From QALR01 sp964466625 (GTDB taxonomy: Bacteria > Bacillota > Clostridia > Oscillospirales > CAG-272), in NCBI GenBank assembly GCA_964466625.1, contig CAYXQF010000041.1, positions 1 to 17,346 of the forward strand: a stretch of 17,346 bases of DNA, in the 5' to 3' direction. The position numbers and the translations under genes were made by a program. Below the pieces are notes generated by a model that was not told the origin of the DNA, did no database searches, and worked only from the letters and a program-made list of their open reading frames with translations. How positions within the stretch are numbered: position 1 is the stretch's first letter; each line of letters opens with the position of its first letter. This document shows, piece by piece, positions 1 through 6,238 of the stretch.

Positions 1-92
1 GAGCAGGCTTTTCTCCTTATTCTACAAGGCTTTTTGCTATTTTGCTCAGGGCTAATAGCTATAAAAGGAAGGTGCGTTTTACGGAAAAGAAT

Positions 93-1433
93 ATGGAAAT
101 GGCAAAAATGATCGCGGAAAAGGTAAGTCAAATCGGCGGCAGAGCGTATTTTGTCGGCGGATATGTCCGTGATCGGCTTTTGCATATAGAAAATAAAGAT
201 ATTGATATCGAGGTTCACGGCATCTCGCCGCTACAGCTTTCAGAGCTTCTGGACTTTTTGGGTGAGCGCATCTCCATCGGAGAGAGCTTTGGCATCTACG
301 GACTCAAAGGCTATACGCTGGATATCGCGATGCCGCGAAAAGAAAAGGCAACGGGGCGTGGACACCGTGATTTTGAAATGTCGGTCGATCCGTTTATCGG
401 TGTGAAAAAAGCGGCACAGCGCAGAGATTTCACGGTCAATGCGCTTATGATGGATATTTTGACGGAGGAGATCGTCGATCCGTTCGGCGGTATTGCGGAC
501 CTTGAGAATGGCATTTTACGCCATGTGAGCGACGAAACCTTTGCGGAGGACGCACTCCGTGTTTTGCGTGGTGCGCAGTTTGCGGCAAGATTCGGTTTTT
601 CTTTGGCAGAGGAAACGCTGGCGCTATGCAAAACGATCGATCTTTCCATGCTTTCCAAGGAAAGAGTAGAAGGAGAAATGCGAAAAGCGCTTCTCAAGGC
701 GGAAAAACCGTCCGTCTTTTTTCAGATTTTGCGGAAAACGGGAAAGCTTTCCGCGTGGTTTGGCGAGCTCGAAGCACTCATCGGCGTGGAACAAAACCCT
801 GCATACCATGCGGAGGGTGACGTTTGGAATCACACGATGATGGTCCTTGATGAAGCGGCAAAGGTAAGGGGTCAGGTGTCAGAGCCTTTGGGTTTTATGC
901 TGACAGCGCTCACGCATGACTTTGGAAAAGCGATCTGCACCAAAACGGTTAACGGAAAAATCCAATCTCATAATCACGAAACGCTGGGACTTCCGCTGAT
1001 CGAAGCGTTTCTCACGCGCATTACGAGCGAAACGAAGCTGATCCGCTACGTTTTGAATCTCGCGAAACATCATATGAAGCCGAATGTGCTGGCGGCGGCT
1101 TGCTCCTGTGTGAAGGCAACGAACAAGATGTTTGATAGCGTTTTCGCACCGCAAGATCTCATTTTCTTTGCGCTATGCGACCATCGCGGCAGGATCACGT
1201 CTGCGCCTGCGGCGTCCCAAGGGGTCTTTCTTTGGGAAAGGCTTGCTGTTTATCGGGAAATGATGGCGCGTCCTTATGTGATGGGCAGAGATCTTGTGGA
1301 AGCAGGGCTTTCGCCCGACGAGCGTTTTTCCGCGCTTTTGGATTATGCACATAAATTGCGTCTTTCGGGTGTAGAAAAGGAAGCGGCACTGAGGCAAACG
1401 CTTTCTTACGCAAAAACTTTTCGTAAAAAATAA
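93..1433 (+). CDS. cca: CCA-adding enzyme / tRNA nucleotidyltransferase with HD domain
   Basis: Adds or repairs the 3'-CCA end of tRNAs in the cytoplasm. The N-terminal nucleotidyltransferase head shows GGYVRD (residues 22-27) and the metal-binding pair D36/D38 in KDIDIEV. It is followed by RRDFTVNA and by EDALRVLRGAQFAARFGF, the family's nucleotide-recognition helix. The C-terminal half carries an HD-type metal-binding domain (WNHTMMV, LTHDFGKA, SHNHE, AKHHM). That makes it a CCA enzyme with an HD phosphohydrolase domain. The frame is open further upstream to a TTG at 42, but I prefer ATG 93: GGA at 83-85 is 7 nt upstream and the domain starts soon after. ATG 99 is also possible. At 446 aa it has normal family length. 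A sialidase-like gene starts 22 nt after its stop and is probably cotranscribed. The function is secure; the start is less so. Confidence 0.93.
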   Translation: MEMAKMIAEKVSQIGGRAYFVGGYVRDRLLHIENKDIDIEVHGISPLQLSELLDFLGERISIGESFGIYGLKGYTLDIAMPRKEKATGRGHRDFEMSVDPFIGVKKAAQRRDFTVNALMMDILTEEIVDPFGGIADLENGILRHVSDETFAEDALRVLRGAQFAARFGFSLAEETLALCKTIDLSMLSKERVEGEMRKALLKAEKPSVFFQILRKTGKLSAWFGELEALIGVEQNPAYHAEGDVWNHTMMVLDEAAKVRGQVSEPLGFMLTALTHDFGKAICTKTVNGKIQSHNHETLGLPLIEAFLTRITSETKLIRYVLNLAKHHMKPNVLAAACSCVKATNKMFDSVFAPQDLIFFALCDHRGRITSAPAASQGVFLWERLAVYREMMARPYVMGRDLVEAGLSPDERFSALLDYAHKLRLSGVEKEAALRQTLSYAKTFRKK

Positions 1434-1455
1434 ATATTTCTTTGAGGAGAGAACA

Positions 1456-2523
1456 ATGGGGCAGTATGTGAACTATAAGGTCGCACCATATGCGATCGCA
1501 AAAAACGAACTTTATATCGACCATGAGAAAAACGGCAGAAGCGGACATCTCAGTCATGCGCTTGTGGAATACAAAAAAGGGCATATCATGTCTTTTTATT
1601 CTAATTGTTCCGGCAAAAGAAACAAATGGTCACCCGGTCACAATGGCTTCGGCTGGCTCGAATATCGCTCGTCGGCTGATGACGGCGTGACTTGGAGCGA
1701 GGCGAAGATCTTGCCGTATTCATGGCATGCTTTGCTGAACGAAGTCTTCACGGTGAGCTGTGAAAAGGCAGTTTCCACGAAGGAAAATGAGATCGTGGCG
1801 CTTTGTATCCGCAATTTGAATCCCAACGGTTGGGAGCCTTACATGGAGCCTGTGGTCGTGCGTAGTGAAGACGGCGGCGAAACATGGTCGGACGCTGTGC
1901 AGATGTGCGATAAAAAGGGCAGAATTTATGACGCGCTCGTGCGTGACGGCGTGATCTACGTTCTTATGCTTGCCAACGATGATTTCGAAGCAAAGCTTCC
2001 CGAGCATCGTTATTATATTTATGAAAGCCGTGACGGCGGCAAGAGCTTTTCTCTGCGCGGAGAGCTTCCCGGCGACACCCTTCATCATGCATACGGCAAT
2101 ATGGCGCTTCGCGATGACGGTGCGCTTATCTGTTATGAATATGATGCGGGGGACGAATATAACCTCGTTTGTCATATCAGCTACGATATGGGACTAACTT
2201 TCGCGGAAAGCGGAAAAAGCTATTGCGCAAAACGGATCCGCAATCCACAGGTGGCAAAGGTGAATGGTGGATATCTGCTCCATGGCAGAGCGGGTTGTAT
2301 GACCACGGAGCTTCCCATGCATTTCGTGCTTTACACGAGTACGGACGGGCTCCATTGGGACGAGGGAACTTATATTTATGCTTGTGAAGGAAAGACCGCG
2401 TATTATTCCAATAATCTTGTCTTTGAAAAGCAGGACGGCGGACAGCGCGTTTTGATCCAAGCGTCCGTGCCTTACAGCAAGGGGTGCGTGAATATTGCCC
2501 ATTGGCTTTTGGATATCGAATAA
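1456..2523 (+). CDS. Sialidase-fold (BNR/Asp-box) protein, cytoplasmic
   Basis: A 355-aa six-bladed-propeller-type protein with five Asp boxes (S/T-x-D-x-G-x-T-W): about residues 73-80, 137-144, 191-198, 242-249 and 295-301. This places it in the sialidase/BNR-repeat superfamily. No signal peptide or membrane segment is seen, so it should be cytoplasmic. The start at ATG 1456 has GAGGAGAG 6-7 nt upstream. The classic N-terminal RIP motif of GH33 sialidases is not visible; an Arg in IRNPQV (about 262-266) could be one of the substrate-binding arginines. It is clearly paralogous to the protein encoded at 11089-12141: shared blocks are SGHxxHA, SNCS, GWxEYR, GRxYDAL, IRNPQV, LHGRAG and YSNNL. 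It probably acts on an imported glycan or sialoside, but the substrate is not predictable. Co-transcription with cca is likely from the 22-nt gap; a terminator follows. Confidence 0.8.
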   Translation: MGQYVNYKVAPYAIAKNELYIDHEKNGRSGHLSHALVEYKKGHIMSFYSNCSGKRNKWSPGHNGFGWLEYRSSADDGVTWSEAKILPYSWHALLNEVFTVSCEKAVSTKENEIVALCIRNLNPNGWEPYMEPVVVRSEDGGETWSDAVQMCDKKGRIYDALVRDGVIYVLMLANDDFEAKLPEHRYYIYESRDGGKSFSLRGELPGDTLHHAYGNMALRDDGALICYEYDAGDEYNLVCHISYDMGLTFAESGKSYCAKRIRNPQVAKVNGGYLLHGRAGCMTTELPMHFVLYTSTDGLHWDEGTYIYACEGKTAYYSNNLVFEKQDGGQRVLIQASVPYSKGCVNIAHWLLDIE

Positions 2524-2531
2524 AGAGCATA

Positions 2532-2567
2532 AAAAGACCGCAGAGAATATTTCTCTGCGGTGTTTTT
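2532..2567. terminator. Bidirectional intrinsic terminator
   Basis: An 11-bp perfect stem (ACCGCAGAGAA at 2537-2547 with TTCTCTGCGGT at 2551-2561) has a 3-nt loop. It is flanked by A-rich sequence on the left and GTTTTTA on the right. It lies between two convergent sialidase-like genes and can stop transcription from both sides. Its arms differ from the GCTGAACC terminators further right. Confidence 0.85.
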
Positions 2568-3606
2568 ATCGTGTTAATGATTCTTTCGGAATGGCGATCA
2601 CTTCACAATTTTCTTTGTTATGTGCGTATCCGACGTAAAGAATGCCGGCTTCTCTATCTTCATAGGCATAAGGATAGGACCATTCGTTTGTTTTCCAATA
2701 TTTTGGCGGTGCATCAAAACCATCGCGGATCAAGTATACTTTTTCAAATTGTTCTTGCCCGATGGCAATGGCGAGCGTGTCACGGTAACCTCTGTTTCGC
2801 ATATTGAATACGAGATAAGAGAGTCCGCGCGAAAGTGTGCCTGCATATAGCTTGCTGTGTGCGCTTGGAAAATTGGATTCGGTCAGGGGTGACCATGTGT
2901 TCCCATCGTCAAAGCTTTCGCTGACGAGAACGTTTTCGAACGAAGCACTGCCACGCACGATGGCAATGAGTCGATCCGGACGTTTCCAAACGGTGGTTTC
3001 TCCCCAATAGTGATAATTTTTGGGGTTCGGCAGAACCTTCATTTCCCAGTGTAAAAGATCTTTTCCGTCACAGAGGGCGATGGCGGCAGTTCCGTTATCT
3101 GCTTTGAGTCCTGCCATCAGAAATCCGCCGTGATCCAAAGCGATCGGCTCACACATAGGCCAAAAGTCTTCCGACAAAGCGAAACCGAGATATTCATACT
3201 TACCATCATCACAAAGACGGTAGGCTTCCATTTTCAGATCAGGATAGCGATCGATGCGATCATATTGCGCACACGGACAAAAAACATAAAGCGCATCGCC
3301 ATATGGAAAATAAACCCCGTGGCTTCTGCCGTAGCCATTCTCAGTGTCAGCGATGACGTGTTCTTGCCATGTGTTTCCGTCGTCGGTCGAGTATTTTTCT
3401 GTGAGACGGGTGCGATCATCGTTCTCCGTTTTTAAGGAGTGCGCAAAGCTGACACGAAGAATACCTTTATGCTTGATCACGGCTGCACCGAGCAAAAAAT
3501 GATATCCGTTTTCATTCAAGGTGTGCGCACGGAGATATTTTGCTCCGTCGATGGGAGAAAGCGCTTCAAAATGTGGAAAGGGCTGTGAAGGGTGCCATAA
3601 GGTCAT
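2566..3606 (-). CDS. Sialidase family protein (exo-alpha-sialidase-like), second type
   Basis: A 346-aa protein of the sialidase/BNR superfamily, only distantly like its two neighbours in this window. Asp boxes are visible at about residues 73-80 (STDDGNTW) and 231-238 (SFDDGNTW). Other family-like blocks are GRSHGVYF, WPMCEP, WGETTVW, PSAHSKLYAGTLS, YLVFNMRNR and WSYPYAYE. The last group resembles sialidase-annotated proteins in many environmental bacteria (from memory, no search run). No signal peptide is seen. The frame runs upstream to 4062, but ATG 3606 is chosen: GGAGG lies 8 nt upstream, a promoter lies at 3644-3672, and the upstream frame is antisense to another gene. It is transcribed divergently from the PH-domain/AraC pair. 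The substrate is unknown; sialic acid hydrolysis is only a family-level guess. Confidence 0.78.
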   Translation of the reverse strand: MTLWHPSQPFPHFEALSPIDGAKYLRAHTLNENGYHFLLGAAVIKHKGILRVSFAHSLKTENDDRTRLTEKYSTDDGNTWQEHVIADTENGYGRSHGVYFPYGDALYVFCPCAQYDRIDRYPDLKMEAYRLCDDGKYEYLGFALSEDFWPMCEPIALDHGGFLMAGLKADNGTAAIALCDGKDLLHWEMKVLPNPKNYHYWGETTVWKRPDRLIAIVRGSASFENVLVSESFDDGNTWSPLTESNFPSAHSKLYAGTLSRGLSYLVFNMRNRGYRDTLAIAIGQEQFEKVYLIRDGFDAPPKYWKTNEWSYPYAYEDREAGILYVGYAHNKENCEVIAIPKESLTR

Positions 3607-3643
3607 ATTGGTGTCCTCCGTTTGCTTTTTTGTTTTTATTATG

Positions 3644-3672
3644 ATTGTATCATGAAATTTGAAAGTCGACAA
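3644..3672 (-). promoter_or_regulatory. Promoter of the second sialidase-like gene
   Basis: On the minus strand there is TTGTCG, a 17-bp spacer and TACAAT, with an extended TGA just before the -10. It faces the start at 3606 and lies back-to-back with the promoter at 3682-3711. Confidence 0.65.
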
Positions 3673-3681
3673 GAGTTTCCA

Positions 3682-3711
3682 TTGACAAAAATGTGCGCTT
3701 CGTTGTAAAAT
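3682..3711 (+). promoter_or_regulatory. Promoter of the PH-domain / AraC pair
   Basis: A perfect -35 TTGACA (3682-3687), an 18-bp spacer and -10 TAAAAT (3706-3711) lie 33 nt before the start codon of the PH-domain gene. Confidence 0.75.
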
Positions 3712-3744
3712 AAAATAAAAACTTTCTTTTCGGGAGGAACGGAA

Positions 3745-4125
3745 ATGATCGATTTTAATAGTGACGGCTTTTTTGCCAGACTGAAAAAGGTAAAGGATAA
3801 TGAATTCGGCAGAATGATCGACGATTTTATGATCGACGGGGAACACGTGATCGGCGCTTATCAAAGCGTGCGCGATGGCGTTGTTTTCACCAATAAACGC
3901 ATCATCGCCATCAATGTTCAAGGCATCACGGGCAAGAAAAAGGACTTCACGTCCATTCCCTATAGCAAGATCACCACGTTTTCTTTGGAAACCGCAGGTA
4001 TGTTTGATTTGGATTCCGAGCTTGAGATCTATCTTTCGGGAGTGGGAAAAGTGAAATTCCAATTCACCGATTCTACCGACGTGAAGAGCATTTGCAAGAT
4101 GATCTCGACTTACGCGCTGGCGTGA
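3745..4125 (+). CDS. Bacterial PH-domain protein
   Basis: A 126-aa single-domain protein matching the bacterial pleckstrin-homology-like family (bPH_1, PF08000-like). An N-terminal helix is followed by IDGEHVIGAYQSVRDGVVFTN and KRIIAINVQG, with beta strands SIPYSKITTFSLETAG and ELEIYLSG and a C-terminal helix. FTNKRII is the hallmark turn and strand of this family. No membrane segment or signal peptide is present, so it is cytosolic or peripherally membrane-bound. The biochemical role of the family is not established. GGGAGGA sits about 7 nt before the ATG. Only 4 nt separate its stop from the AraC-family gene, so the two are almost certainly translated from one mRNA. Confidence 0.8.
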   Translation: MIDFNSDGFFARLKKVKDNEFGRMIDDFMIDGEHVIGAYQSVRDGVVFTNKRIIAINVQGITGKKKDFTSIPYSKITTFSLETAGMFDLDSELEIYLSGVGKVKFQFTDSTDVKSICKMISTYALA

Positions 4126-4129
4126 AAAT

Positions 4130-4975
4130 ATGAGTGATTTCAGCAGATCGGGCGATTTTGGAGAGGTTCGTTTTTTTGAGGCCTCTGTGCCGTCGGGTAG
4201 ATTTCATTCGCTGGATCGCATCTCGGTTTCCGGTTGGCATAAGGTCAATGCGCTTTATGGTCAAGAGCGGAAAAACGGTCTTCCGTTCGGGATCCTGCTT
4301 TTCACGGTCAGTGGGGAGGGGAAAATCAGCGTTGGTGGTAAAGATTTTATCACACGTCAAGGAGAGGTCGTTCTGATTCCGAAAAATCACGCGCATACAT
4401 ATAGAGGTGTCGCGCACGGTCTGTGGGAATTTTATTGGCTCCATTATATGGGAGAGCACGCGGATCTTTTGGCGCGGGACATTCTTATGAGCGGTGAATT
4501 TCATTTCGACGTTGGTGAAAAACGCTTGCGTCTTCTCATGGAAGATTATTTTGAAAAGAGCGAAAAGGGCGTGAAAAAAGAAATATCCGACAGTGAGTTT
4601 CTTGACGGTGTGCTGACTCTTTTGCTGAAGCGCTCCGTGGAAACGGCAGAAGACGAGAAAATGGAGCAGATGCTGCATTTCCTGGAGGAGGAAAATGATT
4701 TTTCCCTCGAAGCGCTTGCGGAAAAATTTCATTATTCCAAGGAATATCTGATTCGTATGTTTCAAAAAAATCTTGGCGTTTCGCCTTATCGTTATCAACT
4801 GATGCTTCGTTTGAAGCGTTCCTGTGAGGCGCTCAAAATGAGCAACAAAACGATAGAAGAGATCGCCGCGGATTGCGGCTACCGTACCGTAGGCAGTTAT
4901 TCGAGTCAGTTTAAGAAAAAGTTTGGCATGACACCGAGCGAATATCGCGCTTTTTTCAAAAATATTCAAAATTGA
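4130..4975 (+). CDS. AraC-family transcriptional regulator with cupin sensor domain
   Basis: A 281-aa DNA-binding regulator. Residues about 40-130 form a cupin-type ligand-binding domain (LLFTVSGEGKISVGG, GEVVLIPKNHAHTYR, WEFYWLHYMG) typical of sugar-sensing AraC proteins. Residues about 180-278 are the double helix-turn-helix (FSLEALAEKFHYSKEYLIRMF, then IEEIAADCGYRTVGSYSSQFKKKFGMTPSEYR). The start at 4130 lies 4 nt after the PH-domain gene stop, so translation is probably coupled. Its likely targets are neighbouring glycan genes: two identical 11-bp repeats 21 bp apart overlap its own stop codon and lie before the URO-D-family gene. The ligand is unknown but probably a sugar, judging from the context. 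Confidence 0.92.
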   Translation: MSDFSRSGDFGEVRFFEASVPSGRFHSLDRISVSGWHKVNALYGQERKNGLPFGILLFTVSGEGKISVGGKDFITRQGEVVLIPKNHAHTYRGVAHGLWEFYWLHYMGEHADLLARDILMSGEFHFDVGEKRLRLLMEDYFEKSEKGVKKEISDSEFLDGVLTLLLKRSVETAEDEKMEQMLHFLEEENDFSLEALAEKFHYSKEYLIRMFQKNLGVSPYRYQLMLRLKRSCEALKMSNKTIEEIAADCGYRTVGSYSSQFKKKFGMTPSEYRAFFKNIQN

Positions 4976-4998
4976 CAGGTCTTTACCCAAAATTGACA
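4967..4998 (+). promoter_or_regulatory. Two direct repeats CAAAATTGACA, 21 bp apart: candidate AraC operator
   Basis: CAAAATTGACA occurs exactly at 4967-4977 and again at 4988-4998. The 21-bp period (two helix turns) is the spacing AraC-type proteins use on direct half-sites. The pair ends 16 bp before the putative -35 at 5015. The first copy overlaps the AraC gene's stop codon. Binding is inferred, not shown. Confidence 0.5.
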
Positions 4999-5000
4999 AA

Positions 5001-5034
5001 AACGGAAAAACTTCTTGTTTTTCCGTTTTTTGTT
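5001..5034 (+). terminator. Intrinsic terminator of the PH-domain / AraC operon
   Basis: An 11-bp perfect stem, AACGGAAAAAC (5001-5011) with GTTTTTCCGTT (5017-5027), has a 5-nt loop and is followed by a T-run. The right arm overlaps the putative -35 of the next promoter. Confidence 0.75.
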
Positions 5035-5043
5035 TATTATAAT
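5015..5043 (+). promoter_or_regulatory. Promoter of the URO-D-family gene
   Basis: A perfect -10 TATAAT (5038-5043) lies 17 bp after a weak -35, TTGTTT (5015-5020). The weak -35 inside a terminator arm suggests a need for an activator, consistent with the repeats at 4967-4998. Confidence 0.6.
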
Positions 5044-5077
5044 GATAGCAAAGAGAACCCCGAAAAGGAGGATTTTT

Positions 5078-6136
5078 ATGAATTCTTGGGAACGTTTTAA
5101 GCGTATGTACGAGCACCGTGAGGCGGACCGTGTGCCGATCATCGACGATCCATGGAGCGGAACGCTTCGCCGTTGGCATAGGGAAGGTATGCCTTGCGAC
5201 GTGGATTGGCGTGATTATTTTGATGTTGATAAAAAATCCAGTATCAACGTCAATATTTCTCCCCGTTTTCCGCAAAAGATCATTGAGGAGACCGATCGCT
5301 ATGTGATCTCCACAACGTCTTGGGGACTCACGAAAAAATCCTTTAAGCAGGAAGATTCCACGCCCGAAATGCTCGATTTCAAGGTTACGACCGCGGAAGC
5401 ATGGGAGCAGGCGAAAACACAGATGACCTTGGAGGACGACCGCATTCCATGGGAAAGACTCAAAAAGCTTTATCCTAAATGGCGTGAGGAAGGACATTGG
5501 ATCACGGCTGAATTTTGGTTTGGCTTTGACGTGACACATTCCTGGATGATGGGCACGGAAAATCTTCTCATCGCGATGATGGAGGAGCCGGAGCTCGTGC
5601 AGGATATGTTTGATACGTATCTTGACCGATGTGAAAAGCTTTTTGCGCGCATCTATGACGCCGGTTATCATTTCGATGAGATCCGCTGGCCCGATGATAT
5701 GGGATATAAGGGAACAACGTTCTTTTCTCCGCAAACGTACCGTGAGCTTTTGAAACCTTATCACAAAAGGGCTGTCGATTGGGCGCACGAGAGAGGCGCT
5801 TATGCAAGACTTCATTCCTGCGGCAATATCATGACGTTGTTGCCTGATATTATGGAAACAGGCGTGGACGCGCTGAACCCCTTGGAGGTCAAAGCAGGCA
5901 TGGATTCTTTTAAGATCAAGAATGAATATGGCGATCGGCTTGTTTTGCACGGCGGCATCGACGCTGTAAAATGGCCGAATACGGAAGCTGTCATTGCCGA
6001 AATTGAAGAGAAAGTGCCGTATCTCAAGAAAAACGGCGGTTATATCTTTTCTTCTGATCATTCGATTCCCAATAACGTTACGTTGGAGAACATGAAAAAG
6101 ATCGTGGAAGCGGCAAAAAAAGCAGGACGCTATTGA
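5078..6136 (+). CDS. Uroporphyrinogen decarboxylase (URO-D) superfamily protein, methyltransferase-like
   Basis: A 352-aa TIM-barrel protein of the URO-D/corrinoid methyltransferase superfamily. Visible blocks are RFKRMYEHREADRVPI at the N-terminus, the barrel strand FDEIRWPDDMGY, LHSCGN with H246 and C248 (the H-x-C pair that binds zinc in MtaA-type methyltransferases), GVDALNPLE, and LHGGIDA with H291. In MtaA-type enzymes a further Cys completes the zinc site; I do not see one at the matching place, so the metal site may differ or be absent. True heme-pathway HemE is unlikely: the fit is poor and no other heme gene is nearby. Start ATG 5078 has AAGGAGG 7 nt upstream; the open frame to 5015 has no such site. 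Such proteins recur beside AraC regulators and glycosidases in gut Firmicutes, with unknown function. It probably acts in the cytoplasm and is probably activated by the preceding AraC protein. Confidence 0.82.
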   Translation: MNSWERFKRMYEHREADRVPIIDDPWSGTLRRWHREGMPCDVDWRDYFDVDKKSSINVNISPRFPQKIIEETDRYVISTTSWGLTKKSFKQEDSTPEMLDFKVTTAEAWEQAKTQMTLEDDRIPWERLKKLYPKWREEGHWITAEFWFGFDVTHSWMMGTENLLIAMMEEPELVQDMFDTYLDRCEKLFARIYDAGYHFDEIRWPDDMGYKGTTFFSPQTYRELLKPYHKRAVDWAHERGAYARLHSCGNIMTLLPDIMETGVDALNPLEVKAGMDSFKIKNEYGDRLVLHGGIDAVKWPNTEAVIAEIEEKVPYLKKNGGYIFSSDHSIPNNVTLENMKKIVEAAKKAGRY

Positions 6137-6137
6137 T

Positions 6138-6172
6138 ACAAAAGCTGAACCTTCGGTTCAGCTTTTGTTTTT
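6138..6172 (+). terminator. Terminator with GCTGAACC arms (copy 1)
   Basis: A 14-bp perfect stem (6138-6151 with 6155-6168, core AAGCTGAACC) has a TTC loop and is followed by TTTTTT. It lies 1 nt after the URO-D-family stop. It is one of four terminators in the window with nearly the same arms. Confidence 0.88.
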
Positions 6173-6178
6173 TCAGGG

Positions 6179-6207
6179 TTGTAATTATGCGGTTTTTATG
6201 CTATAAT
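6179..6207 (+). promoter_or_regulatory. Promoter of the GH92 gene
   Basis: TTGTAA (6179-6184), a 17-bp spacer, an extended TGC and a perfect TATAAT (6202-6207) lie directly behind the preceding terminator. Confidence 0.7.
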
Positions 6208-6238
6208 GAAGCGAAAAACAAAATGGAGTGGTGATAGC

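Noticed and set aside
3607..4062. Upstream in-frame extension of the second sialidase-like gene by 152 codons
   Set aside because: It is antisense to the PH-domain gene and crosses both divergent promoters; the ATG at 3606 has a good ribosome site.
4073..6061. Very long minus-strand open frame (662 codons) opposite the AraC and URO-D-family genes
   Set aside because: The plus-strand genes here have clear family motifs, ribosome sites and promoters. The minus frame is biased in composition, matches nothing and spans two genes and a terminator.
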